From the NCBI GenBank assembly GCA_964036155.1, contig OZ038423.1, positions 47,011,249 through 47,075,248 of the forward strand: a DNA stretch of 64,000 bases. The letters run 5' to 3'. The DNA is from Diploscapter coronatus (Eukaryota > Nematoda > Chromadorea > Rhabditida > Rhabditidae). The position numbers and the translations under genes were made by a program. Positions 22,143 through 31,931 of this stretch are shown here, one piece after another. Numbering within the stretch: the stretch's first letter is position 1; each line of letters begins with the position of its first letter. The notes under the pieces are model-generated. The model saw only the letters and a list, made by a program, of their open reading frames with translations. It made no database searches and was not told the DNA's origin.

Positions 22143-24039
22143 TCTGAAAATTAACATAATTAGGACAACTAGAGATAATTAATGGGTAATTAGGTCAATA
22201 AATGGAAACTTGGAAACCGCGAGATCATGAGACACGAGCCATGAAGAAATAGCGTGAAGAAGATGCCTTATCCCACCATCTCCTTCCCTATTTCACTATG
22301 TTTCGTGTCTCGATATCTCGTAATTTCCAAATAGCCCAATTAACTATGATCTAAATGATGATAGGAAGACATATCAATAAATTGTGATTAGTTAAGATGA
22401 GGATCTTTAATTTTATGGATAATTAAACCGGGTAATTAATGCGAGAGAGGAAAAATTGAGCCGCCTGTGCCGTACCAAGGGCTTTTCTACTACTGAATGG
22501 CACATTAAATTTTACAATGCTTCTAATGGCAAATTTTCCCTCCGCATTACAATATTTTTCATCTTTTCCATCTCTCAGAATTCAACTATCTCTAATTAAA
22601 TTATATGTCTTTTGCCCTCTAATTTAATTGTAGTCTATAGTTTTTCTTGTTTTCTCAAAACCTCAGATTTTTTATCTTTTTACAGTAGTCTCTCTTCCTT
22701 CCTGCTTCCAAAAAATTGATAAAGCTTTTCGGATCGCCTTTTGGCAAACTCTTTTCGTCTCTCGAGAATAGTGATATTTCCAACTTTTATGTTTCAAAGT
22801 ATGAGACATAGAGTTTCTGCCATCCCGAACTAGACTTGGCAAGTCTAAAGCATTCCAGCGGTGGTATTTTTTGGCAAAAAGTTCATGCTAAACTCATGCT
22901 AGAGCTCGTGCTTAGCATGAGCTCTAGTTCGACTTAAAAGTTCGTCCCAGAAGTAGGGACCGCCAAGCCACGCCCTTTTGCCTCGATTCAATACTGTCCA
23001 TAGCTGATAGCCCTTCCAATTGTCGCAAATATTTCTTGTTTTATTTTTGTTTTTAATAATTGATCGGTACCTACTATACAATTCGATACCGCTCTTTCAC
23101 GTGGTGATATCGATTTATTGATTGGATGCGAAAGAAGTCCGCAAATGCGCGTCAAATGCACATCAAATTACGACAATGCGAATATTTCAAGATATAAAAG
23201 AGATACATCGAATTTTTTGATGAATCGGTACACCTAGTTGACATGTACAACATATGTTAAAACTTAGAAAAATCCTGCGTAGAGCACCTTTTCCCGAGGC
23301 AATAACAGATGCTCGTCTTTGCAGTACTGTATCTTGACAGGATCGTTAAAATCGTCTGAAAACTTGACTAAAATAAAATTTCATACCCCCTAATTATGCT
23401 ATTCGAAAGAAAAAACGAAATTTTATCAAAAAATATTTTTAAAATGATCAATTTTTTCTTTACTAAATTGGATTACTCTAGACATATTTCGAGAGGTACA
23501 TGTGTTTTTATTTCATATTTTGATTAGCTGGTCAATTGTCTATCTTCAGTGAAAAAATCTTGCGTTGTCCAACTGAGGTCCTGATAATCCGCGAAATATA
23601 AAAGGAGCTAATGCTGAAATGAAAGAGCGCAGAGAAAAGGATTTCCAAAGGCAAGAGAAGAAAGGGAGAGCGAGAAGCACAATGCAAACTCTGCGTCTCT
23701 AGCCAGTTCCACAAATCTGAGCGATTTTTCAGTTTTCACGTTTCAATATTCTATTTTAAAATAATTTCTTGAATTTTTTCTTTTCGGAGATGGATGCAGG
23801 ACCCAATGACCTGCCCATCCATGGGTAAATCAGCGCGGTGAAGTCAGTTTGGCAAAATGGCTGGCAGTCTGCTAAATCGCACTTGTTTCCCCCACATTGC
23901 AAAGACGTGCGATGCCTTGCAGATAGGCCACGCCCCTTCCCTTGCCCACGAAAGGGGGATTTTTTGGATTTTTCGCGTTGAAGTTTATCCAATTTCTTAT
24001 CAGTGACGTATTTTTCGCTATTTTTAACGACTGCTTCAG
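22143..24039. other. Upstream region of the left giant gene and of CEBPZ
   Basis: 22143-22858 is the duplicated 5' region of the left giant gene, matching 31238-31931. From 22859 onward the sequence is unique spacer. It contains two overlapping 9-bp inverted repeats (22893-22927), two GC boxes (CCACGCCC near 22972 and 23928) and CEBPZ promoter DNA. No coding exon was recognised. The start of CEBPZ follows a GCTTCAG acceptor at 24034-24039, consistent with trans-splicing. Confidence 0.55.
22893..22927. repeat. Two overlapping perfect 9-bp inverted repeats beside the inner junction
   Basis: CTCATGCTA (22893-22901) pairs with TAGCATGAG (22913-22921). CTAGAGCTC (22899-22907) pairs with GAGCTCTAG (22919-22927). 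The two hairpins share bases and are mutually exclusive. They lie 35 bp inside the spacer from the end of the left arm. Confidence 0.7.
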
Positions 24040-27000
24040 ATGTCAGAAAATTCGTTGAAAAGTGAGAAGAAGAAGAAGCGGTCTTCGGGAAATTTCAAAG
24101 AACGGAAAGCCAATTTTGAATCGACGTTGATCAAGCACACCGAGGGGCAGAAATGGTACTCCTATCAGGTCGGATTTAAAAAAAAATCAGAAAAATAATT
24201 TTTAAAAGATGTTAAATTTAGTTGATTTTTATCAAAAGTAAAGTTAGGGAAATAATTCTCTAAATTAAAATTTTTCAGGTCAACAAACTGTCTCAAGGTC
24301 CGCAGAACTTGGATGATCAGGCAGTTAGAACTCTGTTTCAAGAGGCTGAACAGCTCTACAACCAAGAAGTCGTCAATTATGTCAAGGGTATCCTTTTTAA
24401 ATTTAAAAATTCTTTTTTTTTTTAAATTCAGAAGCCCAAAAGTCCGGAGGTTCTGAGGCGAGCTGGCTTTTCCAAGTGCTGAAAAAGGGTACCGCACAGG
24501 ACAAAATGAGTGCTGTACAGCTGCAGGTAGTTTTCACTTTTTTTAAATTAGAATTTCAATTTCTAAAGTGCATCAAACAATAAACCTATCTGAATTTCAT
24601 TACGAAGTTCAGATTATGGAGAAATAGCTCATTATTCGAGAAATCACTACGTTACGAACTTGAAAAAAATATTTTTTTTTAATTTTTCAAAATTTCATTT
24701 TTTTCAGACCCACACCTCCCCGATCCACGCTCTGCAGTACATTCAATTCATGATCGAGTCGGTTGAAGAGAAGAAAATCCGTGACGCTATGCAATATATT
24801 CGTGAGTTTTTGTTTTTTTTTTTTTTATATAAAAATAATAAATATTTTCAGCCATCCTTGAGGATGTATTTCTTAATGTCTACTTGCCCCCAGAAAGAAA
24901 GCTTGTCACTTTTTCATCGGTATTTTTGTTATTATTTATCCAAACTTTTCAAATTTTTCAGCGTCCCCTTTCCTCTCTAAAAGACCACCCGAAAGACGAT
25001 CAGAAGCGAAAAAAATCGCTAATTCTCTGGATTTTCGAGCACCAACTCAAATTGATCTACGAGAAGTTCATCAGGGCGCTGGGGGTAGGATTTTTTGAAT
25101 TTAATTTTTTAAAAATGACTTCCTATTTTTAAAATTAATTTTAGTCTGTTTTAATTTTCATTTTTTTCAGAACTGCGCTGGCGGCAACGTGGAAGACTTG
25201 AATAAGAAATCGCTTAAGACGATTTTGAACTTACTCGCGGAAAGACCTGAAGGGGAACAGGTGAGAGTATAAAATTTGTAAAAGTAAAATAATAAAAAAA
25301 TTAAATTAAAAAAAAAACAAAAACGAAATTAAGAAATAAAAAAGATCAGTTTAGAAGATAAAATACAAAATAAAATGTAAAATAAATAAATTGGAGATCC
25401 TCCTCACCATGCTTGTCAACAAATTGGGCCATCCGAACTACAAAATCGGCTCTTTCACGGAAAACCTCATCGAGGAATTGGCTAGAAGGCAACCCGCGAT
25501 GCGTTCCGTGATTGTCAAGGAAATCGAGCGGCTCATCTACAGGCAATCAAATACTTTAATTACCACAACCATCTTTTCAATATCTTTAATTACGAACTTA
25601 AACTATCCAAACTATCTTTAGGAAGAACATCTCCCAGTTGGCAATTCTGTATGCGGCCACCGCTCTCTCGCAGTTCGCTTTGAGAAGGGAGGAATCGGAT
25701 TTGGCAAGGAGATTATCATTTTTAATAAATTGTGATACCACTTTTGTTCCAACTTGAAGCTACCAGTTTTCGATGAAAATACTATTTTTAGTAAGATATG
25801 CAATTTTTCGGTAAAATGGTATTCTGGTAACTATCCCATATTTTTGGTAACTGCAACTTTTTAGGCCGCTCAGCTGCTGTCGATCTATTTCGGGCTGTTC
25901 AAAACGATCGTCGCAAACGGGAAAATCGATCCAAAATTGCTGAACATTTTGCTGACCGCAGCTAATCGGGCTTTTCCTTATGCTGCAGGTAGGAAAATGT
26001 TTGATCTATTTTTAAAAATTTTGATCCCTTTTCAGAAAAAGCCGAGTCCTTAATAGACGACATCGACGCTCTGTATCGATTGGTCCACACGGGAACTTAC
26101 GCGATTTCTCTTCATACTCTCAGATTACTATTCCAGTTCCATCAAGTCAGGTAGAACTATTTTTTGTTTAATTTTATTTAATTGGAAACTTCTTTATTCT
26201 TATTTTAAATTTCTATAAGAAACCTATTCTTTAGTTTTTAGATATGCCATTTAAATTTTATTTGTATTTTTTCCAGTGAATCCTTGTCCGATCGTTTCTT
26301 CACGGCGCTGTATCGCAAACTTCTGGATCCGATTCCTCCGTCGGCCTACAACCAACTCCTCCTGTTGGTTTACAAGGCCATGAAAATGGATAGTTCATCA
26401 GGTAGGGAGAAAGATTATATTTTTATTATTTTTTGGAATTATATTTATCTAAGCACATCAGTTAGATGATTTTTTAAAATTATTCTTATTATTTTGAACT
26501 AATTTACTCCTAAATAAATTTTATTTGTTTAGATTAATTTCAAATTATTTTAGATCGCGTAAGGACCTTCGTCAAAAGACTTCTTCAAACTGCCACTACC
26601 GCAACTCCATCTTTGGCGACAGGAATTCTGATTCTGATTTCCAAGACTATGGAGGCTAGGTATTTTTATTTTTTATTATTTAATTTTATTCTTTTTTCGC
26701 TTTTTAAAGCTATTCTAATTTTTTCTTCCAGAAAAGACAAGTCCCTGATCATCCTTCGTCGAGAACCGGAACGTAACCCCGTCCTTCTGAATTCCAACGA
26801 TGACGAGGAAGAGAAGTACTTCGACGTCGACTCGGATTCTGAAGTCACGACGCCAAATTCGAAGTCTAACGTCAAAAAGGAAGAGATGGATTCTGATGAG
26901 GACGTCAAGCCGCACAAGAAATCCGCCTCAAATAGCTCAGTCGGTTGGGTGCATCGATCGGCCAAAGGTTAGGATCTTTCTGCATTGAAAAATTTGTGCA

Positions 27001-28951
27001 AGAATCTAAACATATTGGATTTTTTTTTGCAAAAATAATATAGACAAGCTTTTTAAAAAATAAAAGTTGTTTTCAGGAAAAATGCGAGACCCGTACGACC
27101 CATCCGCAAGGAATCCTTTATTTGTCTCCTGTTCGGAAATCGCTGACAACGAATTGTATCTGCTCTCCAAGCATTTCCATCCTTCAGTAGCGGCCTTTGC
27201 GAACTCGCTCATTGAGGTGGAGGATTTCATATATTCAGATTTTGTATATCCCTTTTTCGAAAATTTTCTACATCTTTTTAAAGGATTTCATATATAATTT
27301 TATTCTAAACATGAGATTTCATAAATCTTTTTCCTTCAGAGAGGCGTGATCAACTACAAAGGCGACCCGTTGACAGACTTTTCGTTGATGCATTTCTTGG
27401 ACCGATTCGCGTTTAGAAATCCCAAGTCCAAAAATAAGCCGAAAGTCGAAAAAGTCATCAAGAAGAAGGCCTATGATCCATGGGGCGTCAGGGGCATGTC
27501 TATTAAATCTGCGGTAAGTCGTGAGATTTTTTTGTAAAGAAGAAATTCTTCTAAAAAGGAAAAAGAACCGAGTGGATCATTTTTCTTGTAAAAAAATTTT
27601 TCTAGACCAGACCTACATTAACTTTTTTGAGACAAGTTAAATTTGCAAGTTTTTTTAAGGAATAAATACGATCTTCAGGAATACCTCAATAAACAAGATT
27701 CGGAACTGCCAGCAGATGAAAGATTCCTGCATCGCTACGCCAAGTCGAACATTCGATTGCCTGAGAAGAAAGACCAAGAAGACGATGACGAGTGGGAGAC
27801 GAGGTCTGTCGATTCGGAGGAGTTTGAAGCGCTTTTGGGTAATTGTTTATTTATTCATTTTATTTTGTATATTTTAAAATTTAATTTAATTTAAATTGCG
27901 TATGAAAGTTTGAATCGTAGATTAAGGAACCAGAAATATAAAATGTGAAAAGTACAGATAGAAATTTGTATAGGCAAGATAAGGAAATAAATCTGAAAAT
28001 TTCTAAGGAAAACCCGAAAATATCTCAAATTACGTTTCAGAGAAATTCGAAGCCGGTGAGAAGAACGACGAACTTTTCGACGATATCGATTTTGGCGAAG
28101 CGTTCAGTGCTGAAAAGAAGAAAAAAGTTGAGAAAAAGAAGCCAGAAGATGACGTCGACGCCGATGAGCTGGATCTTGAAGGCACGGACGACGACGACGA
28201 TCTGGAAGATGAACAGGAAGGGGATATGGTAAGATGACGTCGTTTTATAGTAATCCTACTTTTCAATTAAATGATGATCTAAGATATGAATGTAGTACTT
28301 CAAATTGTGTGAAAGAAAGAAAAAATGACTTTGTTTAGCCTTTTAAAGAAAAATCAGGGCTGAGATTCAAGTAAAATTACACGCCCTCGTAAAAGCGTTT
28401 ACAAGGGAGCGTAGTTGGGGTTGTAAAATTTTACAATTACAAGGGGTGTAATTCTATTTGAATCTCAGTCCAGAATTAATTCGAAACTTGATGATTTCTT
28501 TTATTTCGCTCTTTTTTAAATTAGAACATTTGAAATTACAGTCGTTCATTTAAATCTTCAGGATGGCGACGATTCGGAAGAGGAGAGTGACGTCGAGATG
28601 GAATCTGATATCAGTGACGACGATGGAGGATTCCGAAGGCAAACGACGAAGGGAGATAACGACAACGATGACGATTGGGACATGGATTCTGAAGGCGAAG
28701 TGGATGACGACGCCAATATGGCCGGGGAAATGGTGAGATTTAAAAGAAAATCCATTTTTAGAGAACGTTCACCTTTTTTAATGTGTAAATTATAAAAGAA
28801 GATGAAATTTGCAAAAAAGACTAAAATATATAACTTTTGAATTCACTTTCAGTTCGCTAACCTTCTCGACGAAGAGCAAGAGGAAAAGTCGGAAAAGAAG
28901 AAGAAAAACCGGGGCTACAAAAACAAAAGCAAGAGCAAGGGAAAGCGATAA
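24040..28951 (+). CDS. CEBPZ: CCAAT/enhancer-binding protein zeta homolog (Noc1/Mak21 family)
   Basis: Nucleolar factor of the CBF/Mak21 family. Yeast Mak21/Noc1 escorts pre-60S particles with Noc2, and the animal homolog is CEBPZ. About 20 exons span 24040 (ATG after TTCAG) to TAA at 28949-28951; phases agree at nearly all junctions tested. The N-terminus has a basic patch (SEKKKKRS) and the conserved QKWYSYQ region. The middle is HEAT-like helical sequence ([55 protein letters not shown]), characteristic of the CBF domain. Then comes [16 protein letters not shown]. The last third is very acidic (runs of Asp/Glu) and ends in a Lys-rich tail. The introns at 25543-25621 and 25704-25864 start with GC. 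The intron after GMSIKSA has an ambiguous acceptor. The gene fills most of the spacer between the inverted arms. Confidence 0.92.
25543..25621 (+). other. GC-AG intron in CEBPZ
   Basis: The exon ends CTCATCTACAG, the intron starts GCAATC and ends TATCTTTAG. Joining gives ...[14 protein letters not shown] in frame. No GT donor in the vicinity restores the frame. Confidence 0.65.
25704..25864 (+). other. Second GC-AG intron in CEBPZ
   Basis: The exon ends GAATCGGATTTG, the intron starts GCAAGG and ends TTTTTAG before GCCGCTCAG. Joining gives EESDL then AAQLLSIYF. The only nearby GT donor (AAATT/GTGATA) shifts the frame. Confidence 0.65.
28356..28472. mobile_element. MITE-like foldback in a CEBPZ intron
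   Basis: About 30-bp imperfect terminal inverted repeats: the left end begins GGGCTGAGATTCAAGTAAAA and the right end, read in reverse complement, begins GGACTGAGATTCAAATAGAA. They differ at only a few positions. The 117-bp element also has an inner GTAAAATTTTAC palindrome. It is non-coding and sits wholly inside an intron of the CEBPZ gene. Confidence 0.7.
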
Positions 28952-29488
28952 GTTTTCTATGAAAAGACCAAATTTGTTGCTGATTTCTATCATTGTTAAA
29001 GTTGTTGGAGTTATCAATAAAGTTCTATTTTTCTGAAGATTTTTTTTCTAATCTTGCAAATAATATGAAATTTCTAATTGATTATTCACCTTTTCTGACT
29101 CTACAAATTATCAATGAATTCTCATTCTTTCGGGGCCAATGTTTATCAGAATTTCTCGATAAGTTATAGTCTGCTCTCAGGACCGAGAACGTCAAGAAAT
29201 AAAAATCGGAAAGCGGGCCACCGAAAAGTGAAATTTCGATTTTCGATAGGACAAAATATCCCATTTATCATCAAATTGAAGTCATCTATGATGAAATTTA
29301 AATTGATGACACATTTAGGATTGCAGCATTTTAATTCGCATAATGTTGCATGCTTCAGCATCAAAGATTCGAATTTAACCTTTTACCATGCAATTTCATT
29401 GAAAAGCCTATACTTTCCGATCAAATTTTATCAATGGAATTTTCCAAGTCTAGAATCTAGTAGTTTTTCAGTTTCACAAATCCCCTAA
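28952..29488. other. CEBPZ 3' UTR and short intergenic stretch
   Basis: Contains the CEBPZ poly(A) signal at 29016-29021 and then AT-rich DNA. The open frame on the + strand at 29114-29488 has no conserved feature. The stop codon of the minus-strand orphan gene is at 29489-29491, so CEBPZ and that gene are convergent. Confidence 0.5.
29016..29021 (+). terminator. AATAAA polyadenylation signal, CEBPZ
   Basis: Canonical hexamer 65 nt after the CEBPZ stop codon, followed by a T-rich stretch. Confidence 0.75.
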
Positions 29489-29908
29489 TTAAATGCGTTT
29501 ATAATCGCTCGTCTCCAAATACGGGCTTTTGCCTTTAATCGGCTTTTCGGTATGAGCCCGTCTTAGTGCCTCTGCACAATGGTGCTTATCAGTCCCGTAC
29601 TGATAGCGCTGAATTTGCATCGGGCGAAATTTGCCAACGGGAGCAAATTCAATGTGGCTTACAAGCCAAAAATTCTATTACTAGACATCAAAGCATAAAA
29701 TTTACAATTTTAATAGTCGTTCTATGTAAAAATGGAGTATTGCTGGGAAAGGCTTGGCACAGCCCTTAGGGTTATTTTCCTGGAAATAGTCCTTGGTAAT
29801 GTAATCGAGGGTGGAGAATCCGAAAATCGAGGTCCCGGGACTCAGGCGCGCGTTATTTACGCTGTAGCGAATGTCGTACTCGAAAATTCGTAAATCGCCC
29901 AGAGGCAT
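29489..29908 (-). CDS. Two-exon orphan gene, about 123 residues
   Basis: Unrecognised small protein. Exon 1 (29908-29706) starts MPLGDLRIFEYDIRY and ends after FYIERLLK. A 48-nt intron (29705-29658, GTAAAT...TTGTAAG) follows. Exon 2 (29657-29489) reads HIEFAPVGKFRPMQIQRYQY through KGKSPYLETSDYKRI and then TAA. The phase-2 junction is exact, and codon choice (GGC, CTG, TAC, CGC) is coding-like, unlike the surrounding AT-rich DNA. An in-frame TGA lies 12 nt before the ATG, so this is either the true start or the remains of a longer gene. No signal peptide or membrane segment. It sits in the spacer between the inverted arms, convergent with CEBPZ. Confidence 0.5.
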
Positions 29909-31931
29909 CAAAACCGGTCAACACCTATATCAAACGACGCAGCTCGACGAGCTGAGTAAGAATATGTACAAAATTTTTCAAAAATTTCTGTGAAAAACTG
30001 TCAAAATTGGTCAATTTTTCGACATTTTCTATCAGTACGCCTGTAAAACGCAAAAGACGCAATATATTTCTACACCATCTTATAGAGGAGTGCTTGGCGG
30101 TGATAATGATATAGGCCATGTTCATAAAAGTGAATCCTATTCGATAAATGAATTTTTTTTTCGAAACCCAGTCAAATGTCACTTTGAACAAAAAATCATA
30201 TCTCCCTGTGTATCAGACCAAATTTCATGATTATTTTTTTATTTCGTAGATCTTGTCGAGGAGAATAATGTAAAAATAACAAGGGAATGTTTAAAATTGT
30301 TGATCTTAGCTAGCAGGTGGTCTAGCTACATTATTTGTAGTTTTTCGTGAGCTATCCAATGCTGAAAACTGCATTCGATTTGGTTCAGAAATAAGAAAGT
30401 TATCATTTTCCCGAGATCGGGTCTGTCAAAACTTTAAGCTACCGTAATCCATTACAGTAATCGATTTTCGAAAAACGGTTATCACCATGAGAATAAGCGT
30501 GAAAAACTGAACAATATGTAAAGGTCAGCTCGATTTGCGGACTCCTGTTTACACCCCTTTGCTAAAACTTCGGTCCTTACTGATATTCACCCTTAAAAAC
30601 CTAATAAATTTTCGTTCTGATTGTTCACCTATCTGATTTGTGTTTGATTTCTGTCTCCATATAAAATAAAAGATGAGAAATTCGGGACAATGGCATGAAT
30701 TTTCATTTGGAAGGTGGCTTCTGGCATTCTTTAAGTCTCTCAAACTTTAATGCTATTCCTTCCTTTCTTTATCAAATCATTTTATCAGAAGCCAACCCGT
30801 AATTTACAATGCCATAGCAGAAAGAGGTGCTCAATCAAATAAAACGACTCATTCCTAAAGACGAATATTTTAGCGATAAAGCTTAACGACTTCTTTATGG
30901 GTCTACCCTGAAACATTCTAGAATATCCCTAAGTGCATATTAAAGCATAGGCCTGGAATATAGTCTGAGATATTTTTCAGATATCAAAGTTTTCTAGATA
31001 TGAAGTCAAAAGATGCATTTTTGAGGGAATGTAAAAATTTCTATGATTTATCTGAGAAACAAAAGTTATATGTATCCTGAAATGAAATGTAATTTAAACC
31101 AGAAAAAAGCTACAATAAAATAGAAACTATGCAAGTTTATTATAATTAAACTGTTTTCTACATATTTTTCATACGTATCTTAATATGAAATAAATTTTAC
31201 ATTTTTTTCTGAAAATTCAAAGATCTGTTTCAAAAATCTGGAATGTTTTAGACTTGCCAAGTCTAGTTCGGGATGGCAGAAACTCTATGTCTCATACTTT
31301 GAAACATAAAAGTTGGAAATATCACTATTCTCGAGAGACGAAAAGAGTTTGCCAAAAGGCGATCCGAAAAGCATAAATTTTTTGGAAGCAGGAAGGAAGA
31401 GAGACTACTGTAAAAAGATAAAAATCCGAGGTTTTAAGAAAACAAGAAGAACTAGACTACAGTAAAAGTAGAGGGCAAAAGACATATAATTTAATTAGAG
31501 ATAGTTGAATTCTGAGATAGAAAAGATGAAAAATACTGTAGTGCAGAGAGAGAATTTGCCACTAGAAGCATTATCAAATTCAATGTGCCATTCAGTAGTA
31601 GAAAAGTCGCTTTTGGTACGGCACAGGCGGTCCAATTTTATCTCTCTCATTTTAATTACCCATAAAATTAAAGATTCTCGCCTTAAACATAATTTATTGA
31701 TATGTCTTCCTATCATCATTTAGATCATAGTTAATTGGGCTATTTGGAAATTACGAGATATCGAGACACGAAACATAGTAAAATAGGGAAGGAGATGGTG
31801 GGATAAGGCATCTTCTTCACGCTATTTCTTCATGGCTCGTGTCTCATGATCTCGCGGTTTCCAAGTTTCCATTTATTGACCTAATTACCCATTAATTATC
31901 TCTAATTGTCCTAATTATGTTAATTTTCAGA
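29909..31931. other. Spacer DNA and duplicated 5' region of the right giant gene
   Basis: 29909-31237 is unique spacer with no confident exon; an open frame on the - strand at 29925-30191 may be upstream remnant sequence of the orphan gene but does not join it in frame. 31238-31931 is the right-arm copy of the giant gene's 5' flank, including a palindrome AGACTTGCCAAGTCT just inside the arm. An ATG preceded by TTTTCAG at 31932 marks the gene start. Confidence 0.5.

Larger units (their letters stand above)
15081..22858. repeat. Left arm of a large inverted duplication
   Basis: The whole interval recurs in reverse complement at 31238-40239. The outer boundary is GAAAATGCATGG here versus CCATGCATTTTC there, after which the flanks diverge. 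The inner boundary is CATTCCAG here versus CTGGAATG there. Exons, introns, the 5' upstream region and the 3' region all match closely, so this is a segmental duplication rather than a retrocopy. The arm is 7.8 kb against 9.0 kb on the right; the difference is mostly one replaced block in intron 2 (about 21275-21520 here). Confidence 0.95.

Noticed and set aside
29925..30191. 88-codon minus-strand open frame upstream of the orphan gene
   Set aside because: Does not join the orphan gene in frame and lacks conserved features; may be spacer noise.
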